A stretch of 64,000 nt of DNA from Juglans regia (lineage: Eukaryota; Streptophyta; Magnoliopsida; Fagales; Juglandaceae): NCBI RefSeq assembly GCF_001411555.2, contig NC_049908.1, positions 26,574,724 through 26,638,723 on the forward strand, given 5' to 3'. The position numbers were made by a program, and so were the translations under genes. The notes under the pieces were generated by a model. It made no database searches and was not told the origin of the DNA. It saw only the letters and a program-made list of their open reading frames with translations. Shown piece after piece: positions 1-11,819 of the stretch (positions are counted from its first letter, which is position 1; each line of letters begins with the position of its first letter).

Positions 1-460
1 TAACTTGATATGTACAATAATTTTATGCCTTATTTTCCATTACGGATATTAAATTTGCAATCGATGGGTACACTGTAATACTCTGAAGTTTGTACTGTTT
101 ATTTCATAGCTCCCAGGGCCATGGAGAAGACCAGTAAAAGGATCTAGCTAATCTCTGGAACTCTTGACTGGCCGGCCACCAAGCTCAAGATGTGACTTCC
201 AAGCAGGTAAGAAAGGTGGAGGAATTCGATAAATATGAAGGAAAGAAATGACAGGGTAGTCTGTGCTGGATGGTGGTCATGTTCAGATGCACATCTTGTC
301 TTGCGAGTATCTATATTTTGATATCTTTCTGAAAGTTTGTCAGCCTGTGTTGAAGTCCGATCAATTAAAACCTGGTAAAAAATTCAGTATAATGGAGTTT
401 ATATTCCTTATAAAAACCAAGTTGTTCAAAATATTACTATTTGATGAATCTGTCTGATTA
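1..460 (+). other. Possible 3' end and 3' UTR of a gene lying to the left
   Basis: A pyrimidine-rich stretch ending in an AG acceptor (position 109) is followed by a short open stretch reading SQGHGEDQ and a TAA stop at 135-137, then by AT-rich DNA that could be a 3' UTR. This would fit the last exon of a plus-strand gene outside the window. Eight residues are too few to name a family, and the splice site is only plausible. Confidence 0.2.
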
Positions 461-2080
461 ATGACCACTCGAATAAACCATGATATGATGGTTTAATATT
501 ACTATTTGATTAAGGTTGCTACTTAATGGTAGCATCCAAGTTTTCTTTCTATTTTTTTTTAAATGCAAGTTGGATTCAAAAAGGGAAACTGTAATAGGTG
601 CCCCCCAGACGGATTGAGAGGTTCTTCCTGCCATGATTAGTTTCTTACTCAGCATGGCTCTCCCCCATCACTCTCAATTTATTAATTTATGGATAGGGTT
701 ATGTATTGATTATGTGTTTAATTTTGAGTTACATTTTCGCATCTTTTTGGGTTTGGGTTGCTTATATGTTTGTTATTGGTTTTCCGCTATTGTACTAAAT
801 GGGGACAATGTTCATGATTTCTTGTTTTAATTTATCGCTCTTAGAATGTATTTAGGTGTTTTACTTGGGGTTTCTCAATACTTTCCATTGCACTCTTTCT
901 GCAGTTGGTAAATACCTTTTTTTCTTCACTAATCTTTACCCCATAGCAGATCTTGGATTGTCTTCTTTTTTTTTTTTTTTTAAATTGTTTTTCCTTTTCT
1001 TGGAGCCGATCTTGGTTTGTTTGAATGCCTTAAAACTAGCAAGATTCTCCAATGAAACAGGCCTAATAGTTCCTGTAGCCCTACTAACTCTCAGAGGCGG
1101 CTTACTTACCCAAAAAAGGAACAAGAAAAAGAAATCATAGAGAGATTAGGCCTGTTTAATCTGATTTGTCATAATCTGAAATTGAAATAATATAGATGAC
1201 AAAACTAACATGTTTATCTTGCAAGAATTATTAGGGCTATTTCATTGCAGAATCTTGGGTTACTTTCCACTAGCTTGGAAATCCAGCATGCTTTATCACT
1301 GACATAAAAAAGTCCAATAATGAAAAGAAGGAAAACGTGTAGGAAACCTTGAGATGATTTTGTTTTGTTTTTTGGTTTTAGTTCTTATAACTAGAACAGT
1401 CCACAATTTGCGGTGACTGATGGAAAGCTTCAATGGCCGTAACCCCAGATCTCTAGGTCAAGGAATTGGATTGTCCTACTTAAAACGTTTTTGCATGTAA
1501 GTACGTATATCCCAGATTCTAGAAATCGAACGAAAATGGCACCGTTTTATCGAAATACTCTCAATTATTCTCATCTCATATTACAACTTTCTTAGATTTT
1601 TATATAAAATATAATAAAAATTTAATTTTTTTTAAATTTTAAAATAATAATAATATTTTATTTAACTCATCTAAAACATCCAAATGAGCTCATATGGCAT
1701 CCGAAATCATCTAAGAAGACTAGTACTCAAACAGAATAAACAGATTGCTGTGTGACACACACACACATATATATATATATATGTATGTATGTATATATAT
1801 TAAGTAAAGCACATTAATATTCAGATCGATGTTGCATTAATGCCTATGTTGACTTGATCGAGTGCATGTATAACCCACTTTCTTTTGTATGGCTGCTTGA
1901 TTTTGTATCTAAAAGTAGGATCTTAATTTGTCAGTGGAGACAGTAATGATAAAGGGTGATATAAGAGCTACCAACGTTGAAATCATGACTTTCCTCTTTG
2001 TACATGCATCTCGCCGCTGAGTGATATGCGATCCGAATATGATATTATGGAGCTGCATTTTTCTTATCATTAGAGTCCGG
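461..2080. other. Intergenic, no gene recognised
   Basis: No coding structure that I can support. It contains a T-rich tract near 968-983, a family C MITE remnant (separate entry) and a CA/TA microsatellite around 1757-1800. A minus-strand open stretch at 936-1124 is Lys-rich and matches nothing I recognise. Confidence 0.5.
1555..1695. repeat. Family C MITE remnant (GAGATGAGAT type)
   Basis: AT-rich segment beginning with 'attctcatctcata' and running through poly-A/T tracts to 'ttaactcatctaaaac'. The same architecture, tctcatctcat edges around an AT core, recurs at about 23.9, 45.4, 52.7, 53.4 and 53.9 kb. Assignment rests on similarity between these copies; termini are not exact. Confidence 0.45.
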
Positions 2081-2300
2081 TGTATTGTATCATTTTACAA
2101 ATATCTTTTTTTATTTATTTATAAAGATGACATTTGTGAAGTTAAAATCTACTAAAGACAGACCAATTACACTACAAATTAACCGATCACAGTGTTATTT
2201 TATTTTTACTGGGAGGGGGGTTTCGAACTTGAGACCTTCATTTTGGAGGTCGGGATTATATCAATCAGGCTACAAGCCTTTGGCTACAACAATACTTTTT
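2080..2300 (-). mobile_element. tRNA-derived SINE fragment
   Basis: Read on the minus strand this contains an A-box-like sequence (tagcctgattgatataatc, plus coordinates about 2254-2272) followed roughly 35 nt later by a B-box-like gttcgaaac (2220-2228). That is the spacing and order of an internal RNA polymerase III promoter. The overall form matches tRNA-derived SINEs of eudicots. Ends and target duplications were not resolved, so the limits are approximate. Confidence 0.55.
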
Positions 2301-2423
2301 ATAGTTGAGAGAGAGTACATATATTATAGACTTTTAACATTAACTGTAATAAAATTTACTTGATATATCTATATTTTTTATATTTTTAGATCTCAAAAAA
2401 TATTCGAGCAATTATTGTAATAA

Positions 2424-2670
2424 ATCATGGCAGAAACTCCGAGTTGCCCCATGTGTCTAGAAGAAGTAGAAAGAGTCGAACATGCTTTGTGGGGATGTCT
2501 CTCGGCAAAAGAGGTTTGGGGACAATGCTAAAAAAAAGTTACAGAAGTGCAGAACCACAAAGATGACATTTTTGGAAACTCTAGAAACCATCATGCATGT
2601 TTGAGATATTTGGAAATGAAGAAATGTAAGAGATAGTTGTGGTACTTGCTCGTAGATTATGGCAGAGAAT
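2424..2670 (+). mobile_element. LINE fragment: zinc-binding region after reverse transcriptase
   Basis: The plus-strand translation begins MAETPSCPMCLEEVERVEHA and continues with LWGCLSAKEVWG. This is the CPxC..E..EHALW.C..A..VW pattern of the zf-RVT region that follows reverse transcriptase in plant LINE elements. A stop follows (tgctaa near 2526-2531), and the downstream sequence is decayed. It is a dead fragment with no tail or duplications seen. Confidence 0.6.
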
Positions 2671-5480
2671 GAATGAATGATAGGGTTACTACTCTCGAGC
2701 ATTAGTATTGGATTCATTATTTTCATCTTCAAAATTTGATGAAAAGTACATGTTTTTCATAAATTCAAAATCTGACTATCCATAATCCCATATTGGATTA
2801 ACTATTGAATTCATCAAAATAATAATATAATATTTTTCTTTTCATATTTTACAATTACACTAACTATATGTTAATTAATAATTTAATTTGATACTTAAAT
2901 TATGGTTTCCCAACTTAAATATATTGTGGCTCAAAATTGGGAAATAATAATTTAAATAAATAAAATAATGGTTATAGAGTGTGAATAGTAAGTTTTCAAA
3001 TTTGAAAATGAATTGGAATGCACTGTAGCTCAAAGTTTCAGATTTTAGTATTTGGTGAATCCAATGGAGTGATTTTAAACATAAATTCATCAAATTTTGA
3101 AGATTGAACTCATTTGATGAGTTTAATGCCAATGCTCTTACTACACATTAACTCCTAATAGTGTATTTGAAGTTATTTATTTATTTTTATCATTTTCTTT
3201 TAAGTGTTTTTTAACATCCTTAATCATTAAGAAAAAAATTAAAAAAATATATAATTTTACTAATAGTCACTTCCTTAATCATTAAATAAATAAATAAAAA
3301 AGATCAAATATGAAAAGATCAGTAGTAAATAGATAGTAGGAGGGTAATAAACCTATCATTTTCCGTTCTTTTTAATGCAGATTTCACTCATCCCAACACT
3401 GTGGTGCAGCAAACAAAACAGATCTTGTTAGATCTAAAATCTTTGGATCAAAATAAGTCTACAAATGCTGCAACATCCAAAATTCAGAATTGTTCTTGGG
3501 AGGCTCCTCCAAAGAAAGTATCGAAGATTAATTAGGATGTAGTAGTGGATAAAATTCAGTACAAGGTTGGAATCAGTATCATAGTCGCGTGATTGGGAAG
3601 AGAGTCATTCTTGTATTTATTCTTTGTTATAAAGGAGTTTTTATGGATAAAAGTTGTTTTGATTTAAAAAGAAAAGTACCAAATTACAATGATATCTCAT
3701 CTCATTTCCAAGCTGTTGGATCTCAAGAATTCATTATGAGTCATTATGTAACAAGTGACAATTATATGGACTTGCGTATGGTACATCTTCACTTCGCCAT
3801 TCCAATCTGCGATTTTGACATTTTCTCATTGGAAATATATGCTAACGTAGTTAAATTGGCTCTAGTTTTTTTCCAAAGTTAGTGCAAGCTTAATGATTAC
3901 AAGACAAAACGGCGATCGTCGCTTATAATGGATTCCATGGATTATGTCGTTATTTGTTCTTATTAGAATGATGCACAGTTGGACGCCACATGATGATGGT
4001 GTCGTTGCCTTAGGAATACATTGTTTTTATGCATCACTTTATAACTTTCATAAAGTGAGTAGCATCTCGTGGAAAACAGTAGCTACAATGACGTCCGACT
4101 GCCATTGTTGTTGTGCTCGTGAATATATCATGTATGTGGTACATATTAGCTGCCATGTAAAACACATCATGTCAATTCATGAATATGGCGCTAATTTTCA
4201 ACGCACTTGCCTCCAATTGCAAGCATGATATATAAGGTTAGGCACTAAAGAAGAAGCCAAAGCTAGTAGGCAAGTAATTCATGCATTAGACCACGGAAGG
4301 GGCCGGCGTGCCAAAGTATGGCTAACCAAGCAGGCAACAACTTGTATGAAAGCACCATGCCGAATGTGACATATCATGAGTGTTATCACAAGATATCTCT
4401 ATGTATGCTCATGATGTACATGTACTTATCTCACCACAGATTCATCCCCTTTGTCTTAATATTTCATAAGATCATGGAGTACTACTATTAATATAATATA
4501 TATATATATTTATTAGTTGAATTTTTTTGAATTTTAAGCAAACTATTTTTGGGTATAGAACTGCAGGATATATATGGCTAGAAATTCTAGAAAAAAAACT
4601 CCTGATTAAAACTTAGCAAAAAGCCTCAAACTTCTCTACTTCTTAATTAAATTTCATAGCAAATTAAATAAAATCTTGAATATGTATATGGTCTTGATCT
4701 ATATGCTTATCATGTGTAATAAGAGAGACAATATATAAGAGAGAGTCCGAATAGTTGAACAGTACTGCGCCAAACCCTATATAGACAGAGGTAGAAGATG
4801 AAGCAAGCTGGAGACAAGTAGTACTAGCTAGGTTTAAATCTGTAAATATTCTCCCACTTTCAGAACTTAAAGGTTGTTGAACACTAGAATTAATGTTCTC
4901 AAACTGATCATGTGTACAAAAAGATCTTCATAGCAGATCGACCTTATTACTTACTTGGCAGAGATCTAGAGTACTACTGCATGCATGGGGTAGTCCCACA
5001 TGCAATCTAGTACTTAAGATATTCATTGATTCCATTAATATTGCTAGCTGCTTTCACTTTGTGTTCTCTATGCTGCCACATTGCCTTTCAGAACTCAAAA
5101 GATAACATCCGATAAATGACTCTGAATCCTCGAGGATTCCACGTCGCGTTTCTCCCACCATGCGCACCCCCATTTAAGCATGTGCGTATATTAATATTAT
5201 TGCAGGTCGGCATTGCTCGAAGTCTTGTCAGAAAAGAGAAAAAGCCTTGGCATTCCCAAGCAAGCATCTGTTCACATATGGACATTCTTAAAATCTTTTC
5301 ATGCAGTTTCAGCAGATCACTGAAACAAACTGCATTTCGAATTTGGAATCATTGGAACCCCAAGAATTTCTGTCCTTTTTTAATTAAGTGATAAGAACCA
5401 GTAACAGTTCACGTCACGATTTTATCAATTAATTTTAGCAGCGCACATGAAACTTCTAGGCTCTAGCTACCCCATGCAGC
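2671..5480. other. Intergenic, no gene recognised
   Basis: AT-rich. The part around 3130-3345 has paired 'cttaatcattaa' motifs, probably a decayed palindromic MITE also seen near 17.86 and 52.0 kb. Open stretches at 3589-3882 and 3944-4228 do not resemble any family known to me and lack gene-like context. No tRNA or known microRNA precursor was recognised. Confidence 0.45.
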
Positions 5481-6065
5481 CGGTGATTGAGATGGAAACA
5501 TTGTACAAACTGTTGTGAAATGTTGTGCAAAACACACACCAACGATGAAAAATAAAGTAAAAGCAATGCAATCAAACACACAACACACAATATATGTGAT
5601 TCGGCAAATTGTCTACGTCCACATGAGAGTTGCAGAAATCTTATTAACTAGAGAAAATTACAATCACTCAATCTCAACTTACACCCTCTAAGACTTTTTA
5701 CTCTCTCACACTATATGCACTCATTAGACAATTATTCTATCTAAAAATATGCTTGAGGTAATCCAAGACATTCCAAATATGACATATACATAGCACGAAA
5801 ATCTTAATCTGGCAAAACTGAGTACTTCACTCGAGCGGTAGGTCGAGCTAGCGCTCCTCGAGCAGATAGCCAAATGAATATTGACTCGAGTGGGGTGTCG
5901 AGCGGGACTCGAGTAAATACTAGGATTTGTGTCTCGCTCGAGCGGAGTGTCAAGCGAACTCTCGGACTTGAACTTCACTCAAGTGGTATGTTGAACGATG
6001 TCGAGCGAACTTTGGCTCGAGCCAACTTTCAGCAAACATTTTTTCAACTTCAAAACTAGTCTTCA
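5480..6065. mobile_element. Retroelement-derived fragment with CTCGAG-rich direct repeats
   Basis: The first part (about 5580-5710) contains 'gtgattcggcaaattgtc' and 'tacgtccacatgagagttgc', a motif recurring in altered form at 10.6 kb ('catgattcggcataaaac'). The second part (5828-6030) holds about four degenerate copies of a unit like 'cactcgagcggtgtgtcgag'. Both look like pieces of long retroelements common in eudicot trees. The class is inferred from the repeats only. Confidence 0.4.
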
Positions 6066-8200
6066 CATACACCCCAACACAAACCAATGAAGTTTTTTAG
6101 GGCTGCTTAATTTAAAGGGTCTGCACGCTTCGAAGAAGAAAATGAAAGTGAACATATTGCACATAGATGATCATCATTCTCAAAGTGGAATACATGCAAA
6201 ACATAATTTTCTATCTCCTCTGTTTGGCTGATCGAATTCTTAGTCATGACATGTCTTCTGTGGAAATAAAAAGCCAGAATTTTCCAACTTCTTCTCCTGA
6301 AATTCCTTGACGGTTCTCATGAATTCCAATATGCCGCATAACGACGCCCCCTTAACCATATTCCAAAACTGTTGAATGCATGCATCGTTCTAAATAGTGA
6401 CAGATTTGTCATAAACGTACTAATTTGTTCCTATATATATATATATATATATATGCACTTCGTTGATCTAAATGGTGACAAAGGCAATATTGGAGCGTAG
6501 TGCATTCTGAGATTAATTATATATAGTTGGTCGGAGGGGATTCCATCAGCTATGAGTTCGCAGCATGTGCTCCAAGAATCATGCCATTTACCAAACCACC
6601 ACCTACCAAGAGGGATAATATGAATATCTCTCTAAATCTATTCCGGAATGTGATTATTCTAATTCCTCCCAAACATAAAATTTGTGGCACTAATTATCCC
6701 CTCTTTCGTGTATATATATATATATATACATTCTCATCCACGTTACTACTTTCCTTGTTCCAATGACTGTTCCATCGGATATCCATGAACTAAATCATTA
6801 CACACTTTTAATTAGGAATAAACAACTGATTTATTTATTCTTTTAGTCATAATTATGTCTGTTCATGCATTCCTTGTAGTTGGACATCCATGCATGAGAT
6901 CAGGGCAAGCCCATCATTGGCATCTGTCTTTTATGGAAAGGTTATCAGACTCTTGGCAAGCAGCTGCACATGACTTGCACCAGACTCCTGGAATATTTTT
7001 CTACCAATATTTTTCATTCAATCAATTGAAGATATAATTCATGATGTGCACGTCTAAGATATAATTCCCTATAATGTATTTAAAATTGTGTATCTGTCTC
7101 TAAATTCGTATATATTGGTCATTACTAGTGTATTTTCAGTGATAATCATATATTTTTGGGGATTTTTTTTTGTATTCGGGGCAAAATAAATTTCACCACC
7201 TATATATATTTTTTATTGCAATTGGGTATTTGCTACGAAACAATATTAAGCGTCACAAATAAGCAGCTTTTTTCCTCACGTGGGTGTCAAGAGAGAGAGA
7301 GAGAATTTGTGACGCGTTATTTCCGACAGTCTATCTGAGATGCAAAACCATAGTTAAAAAGTTTTAGCCACCAATTTTGTACTATTTGCCACGAGTTCAA
7401 TATGTGTCACATAGCTTCATACGACGTACGTAGTAGTGGATCATGTGGGATATGCTAATTTCTAATTTCCATGAAGAGCTTAAGAAAATCGCGCTTGTTG
7501 ATAGCTATATGGATGGGTGGTCACATGTCTAATCCCACCACCGTCAAGGATTCCTAATATTTCAAGGTGGAGGAGGAACAATTGCATCATTTGGCATTTG
7601 CAACGCCTAGTGGTGCTCATGCATTGAATTAAGCATTTGCAAATTAATTAATTAAGATTTAGCTAGTCATAAATCAATTATTAATTTTTTTTTTAATTTT
7701 AATATAAAAATAATCCTAGTTGTCTCTTCCACTTGGAATAATATACGTTTAGTAGGAAAAAAAATATAATTGAAATTTTTTAAATTGGATAATGAAATTA
7801 AAAGAATTAATAAAGAGAGTATTGGAAGTATGGACCAATGTTATTAATTGATGTTGAAATAAAATAGGAAAAGTCTTCTTGTAAGCAAGTTCGCGCACCA
7901 AACTGCGCACCAATGCTAAATATAAGGCATCCGTTTAATGAAACGGTGCGAGTTAAAGACGAAAATGATTTTCATGAAACAGAATACCTTCTTATTCTCT
8001 TAAAAAAATTCTTTTATTTTTTTAATAAAAAAATGAGTGTTGATACGTAATTTGATGCTCCAAATCGTTTGTACCCGATAAGATTCAATAAAATAATGTT
8101 TTAAAGATATATGCATCAAAATCCCGACAGATGAGAGAATAGCATGGTATTAATGGTTGCCTCAATGACTGTTGAAATATATAAGAGAGGGGTTACTTTG
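6066..8200. other. Intergenic, no gene recognised
   Basis: Contains TA microsatellites at about 6434-6454 and 6712-6727 and a short GA run near 7291-7302. No reading frame of recognisable function on either strand. Confidence 0.5.
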
Positions 8201-8225
8201 AGAGTTTTGCTACACAACCTCCATC

Positions 8226-8954
8226 TAGGGGTGTAAACTCAAACCAGAAAATCGAAAAACCGGTCTGGACCGAACCGGACAGGTTTTACCGATTTTGAAC
8301 CGGTCCGGTCCCGAACCAGTTTTTAAAATGTAAAAACCGGCCGGTTCCGGTTTTGAGATTTTTTGGACCGGACCGGACCGGACCGGTTGATTAAAAAAAA
8401 TAAAAAATAATATTTTTATACATAAGTTTTATACAAAATATTTTAAAATTATATTAAATATTAATATAAATAAGTTTTATATATAATGTATAATTATAAA
8501 TTTATACATTAAATGTTAATTTATAATTTCATATATATATATACATATATATGAAATAATTTCATATTATAATTTATAAATTATTACATTAAATGTTAAT
8601 ACTAATATATAAGTTTATAAATAATACTAATAGTCTAATATAGATTATAGATTATAGTTATACTTATAATTAATACTAAAAATTTTTACTAAAAGATTAT
8701 AACTAATACTAATACTTATAATTAATACTAAATTTTTTTTTATAAAAAAAAATTTAATGACAAATTGTGAAATTTACATTTTAAAAAAATCAGAAAACCA
8801 GACCGGACCAGATCGGAAACTGGTAAAACCGGAAGTACCGGTTTAGGAGGGTAATCGGTGCGTAATCGGTTTTGGAAAATACAAAACCGGTACATACCGG
8901 TTCGGTCTTAGATTTTGTCCAAAACCAGACCGGACCGGACCGGTTACACCCCTA
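8226..8954. mobile_element. Non-autonomous hAT-like transposon, 729 bp
   Basis: Terminal inverted repeats are taggggtgtaaact at the left and the complement of ggttacacccct at the right end. It is flanked by nearly identical 8-bp duplications: cctccatc at 8218-8225 and cctccact at 8955-8962. The subterminal zones are packed with 'ccggtc' and 'ggaccggacc' motifs facing inward on both sides, and the core is pure AT. No transposase frame. TIR form and 8-bp duplication point to the hAT superfamily. Confidence 0.85.
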
Positions 8955-9590
8955 CCTCCACTACACTTCATACTTCATATTTTTTAAAATTTTTAAATTT
9001 TTTAATAGTTTTTTAAAATTTTTTTTGAGTTTATTTTTTTTAAATTATTTCAAATTTTTTATTCATTATTTATATAATAAATATTTAATAAAAGAAAAAA
9101 ATTATAAAAATTAAAAAAATGTGAAATATAAAATATGAGAAAATTGTGAAGATTTATTCTTACTTTAATAATGACGAATCCCACTGACGATGTGCAATAT
9201 TTTAGTAGGATTGACCACCAACTATTGCATTAGGAAAAAGTCACGTTGCCACATGGCACATCTTTTGACAATTTTCAACCGGTAACCGGTAACCGGTTAG
9301 ACAACTAAAAACAAAATAAAACAAAATCACGCTGAAATAGTAGTATTTCGCATTTTTATCGTTAAAAAATTAATTTATTTTTATGAGAATATTATATTTA
9401 TTTATTTAAAAAAAATACATAAAATTTACGCATTTAATAACTATAAATATCATTTCTCACAGAAAAGTCCGATCTACATAAATGGATTTTATAAAACTAT
9501 ATTTAAAAACTAAGGTAAGTTTATATAATTAATTAGATCTATTTTACAGTAATAATAACTTTTATATTAAGTTGCTTGGTAGCTCCATGA
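8955..9590. other. AT-rich spacer with a family B MITE remnant
   Basis: Poly-A/T rich to about 9170. Around 9355-9475 lies a weak copy of the palindromic family B MITE ('acataaaatttacgcatttaat'-like right arm). No gene. Confidence 0.35.
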
Positions 9591-9960
9591 AAAATGCTCT
9601 GATACTGTTAAGGAGGCATGGAGAATGGGATCCAATGGAGACTCTTGCTGCTCAAAAATCAAAGCAAAGTTGCTCTGTTGCAAACATGCTCTTAAGAAAT
9701 GGAAGCTCTCATATTTCATGAACAAGCAAGGTTCTATCAAAAGAAAAATGAAGGTTCTTGCTTATTTACAAGACTAAGGAACAATAGAAAAGTATAGGCA
9801 GGCCTATACAAAATCTCCAAGAGGAAGTGGAGACTTTTCTTGAAGAGGAAGAACTTAAATGGAAGCAGAGGGCAAAGTAGACTTGGTTGCATCAAGGGGA
9901 TAGAAAGAATAACTTTATAATGTGACATGTCACATTAAATGAAATCAGTTTGTGAATTTA
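9590..9960 (+). mobile_element. LINE (L1-type) ORF2 fragment
   Basis: Pieces of the plus-strand translation read LQEEVETFLEEEELKWKQRA followed by WLHQGDRKNN. This is the conserved stretch between endonuclease and reverse transcriptase of plant L1-like LINEs (L..EI..LLE.EE..WKQRAK..WL..GDRNT). Upstream, KKWKLSYFMNKQGSIKRKMK fits the preceding region. There are several frameshifts and stops. No tail seen. Confidence 0.6.
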
Positions 9961-10430
9961 CTCTTATAAAATTTCTTTGTGGCTAAAATATTTCTCAATT
10001 ATGTATATTACTCAGTTCGTGAGAATTTTTTGCACCAAATCCAGCTGCATGAATTATAAACAATTTCATAATATTTATACTAAGATCATAACATAAACCC
10101 TCTTCATGATCATCTTGATCTCTCTGTTTAAACTGGCTAGTGTTTACATTCAAACACCCCCTCCTCCCAAAAAAAAAAAAAAAAAGCTTAATTATCAAAT
10201 ATGAACCATTTTTCATATTTATTCTTTGGCGATATATATATATATAAGCGAGGCATACACTACAATCCATAAAGAGGGAGTCCTTGATCAGTTCAATGAT
10301 ATAAGCTTCAAATCTGACTCCTTAATTTAATGTGACACGTCGAGTTGGAACTTTTTTTTTTTTTTTATAAGCGCATTGGAACTTAATTAATTAGCCGTTT
10401 ACCCATTAAGTTGCAAGGGACCTCTTAATG
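9961..10430. other. Spacer, no gene
   Basis: AT-rich with a 17-A tract near 10168 and a TA tract at about 10235-10247. At 10351-10366 a poly-T run followed by 'ataagcgcattgg' resembles an antisense retroposon tail. Confidence 0.35.
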
Positions 10431-11240
10431 CTAAGAGAGAGTCATTCTCGACCCCTGTGACGATTCGAGCTTCAATCAATGTGGTCTGGAGCCCCCACCA
10501 TGGTCCGGTGCAGCTGTGCGCAAGTCCATGACAATGAATGGAAAATAAATACTAAGAATGTAAAAGAGAGGAAGACATACATATTTACATGATTCGGCAT
10601 AAAACCTATTATGTTCACGGGAGGTTTTTGTGAGGGAATATCCACTGTAATAAGCTTATTTATAGTCTCTTATAGTTTCTCGTTCTCACTATATAATGAA
10701 TACTAGAGGTTTATCTTCTAATGGAGAGATCGTCATCGGAGTTCATCTCCTCCCATTCCAGAAGCCATAATCGAGATTTCAAAAGAAGTCCCCATGGTGA
10801 AGTCTGGCCAAAAGTCCCCTGGGAGTCGTTTGGCCGTTTCCTTTTATCTGTGCCTTCCTTTCGCATGTCCCTAGGGAGTGGTGAGGATTGGTAGCCTTTT
10901 TCTTGCGTGTCTAACTATACCTCTCTTTTCTCCACTTTCTCCTTTTCTTTTTTTTGTCTACCTTCCATTCCTCCTTACACCTTCTCTTTTCTCTGGTCTC
11001 CTTTTGTTTCTCATTCCTCTCTTATTTTTTTGTCTTCTAGTAGAAACCTTTTGATGGGCTATGCCTTGTTATCTGGACTTGGGATATTTTATCCCCTTTA
11101 GTTGTCTGCGATTCTTAAGGTTGATTTCTTCCAAAAAATACATTGAGAATCTTTAAAGATAAAATATGTAATCGAAATAATCTGTCGAGGTCTGTAGAGA
11201 AATAAATCATGGGAGTTGGTTCCTGGTTATCCGTTTCACT
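10430..11240. mobile_element. Retroelement-derived fragment
   Basis: Holds the 'atttacatgattcggc' plus 'tatgttcacgggagg' motif shared with 5.6 kb, then a GC-richer segment (10730-10900) and a pyrimidine-rich stretch (10910-11040). No protein domain is legible. I infer a long terminal repeat or internal non-coding part of a retroelement. Confidence 0.3.
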
Positions 11241-11269
11241 TGGGTTAAGTGATAAAGATTTCCAAGCTT

Positions 11270-11800
11270 GGAGTTAGGCGGGAGGTATAAACCGTGTAAG
11301 ATGCGAGCACGAAATTCGGACATGACGGAAGGCATACTTGACCACGTAAGATGCGAGCTTGGAGCTCGGACTTGGTAGGAGATGTACTTGACCGCGTAAG
11401 ATACGAGAGCAGAACTTGAACGTGGTGGGAGATGTACTCGACTGCGTAAGATTCGGGAGCGAAGCTATGGCAGGAGGCATAGTCGACCATGTAAGATGCG
11501 AGCGCGGAGCTGGAATGTGGCGCTCAGATGTGGCGGGAGGTTTACTCGACCGTGTAAATGGAAAAAATAAAGCTCGGTTGCAACTGGAGGTGTACTCGAC
11601 AACTACTACAGCAGGAGGTGTACTTGACCTTGTGAATGGCAAAAGCAGAGCTCTTCTTCACGAGGTAAGCGGGAGGCTGGCTCGACCGTGTTAGATGTGA
11701 GCTCGGAGCTAATCTTGCAGCTGGAGGTGTAATCGACCGTGTAAGTGGCGAGCGCAGAGCTCTGCTATGGCGAGAGATGTACTCGACTGCCTGAAATACA
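11270..11800. repeat. Degenerate minisatellite, about 50-60 bp unit, about 10 copies
   Basis: Repeated unit of the form 'ggaggtgtactcgaccgtg' followed by 'taagatgcgagcgcggagct' and a variable spacer. Copies start near 11281, 11331, 11383, 11430, 11480, 11535, 11587, 11613, 11668 and 11723. Because most units lack stops, incidental open frames cross the array on both strands (for example 11274-11642 minus); these are not genes. Confidence 0.8.
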
Positions 11801-11819
11801 TGGTTTTTACCATATGCAT

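Noticed and set aside
11274..11694. Overlapping open frames on both strands (122 and 92 codons)
   Set aside because: They arise from a stop-poor minisatellite; no homology and repeating composition.
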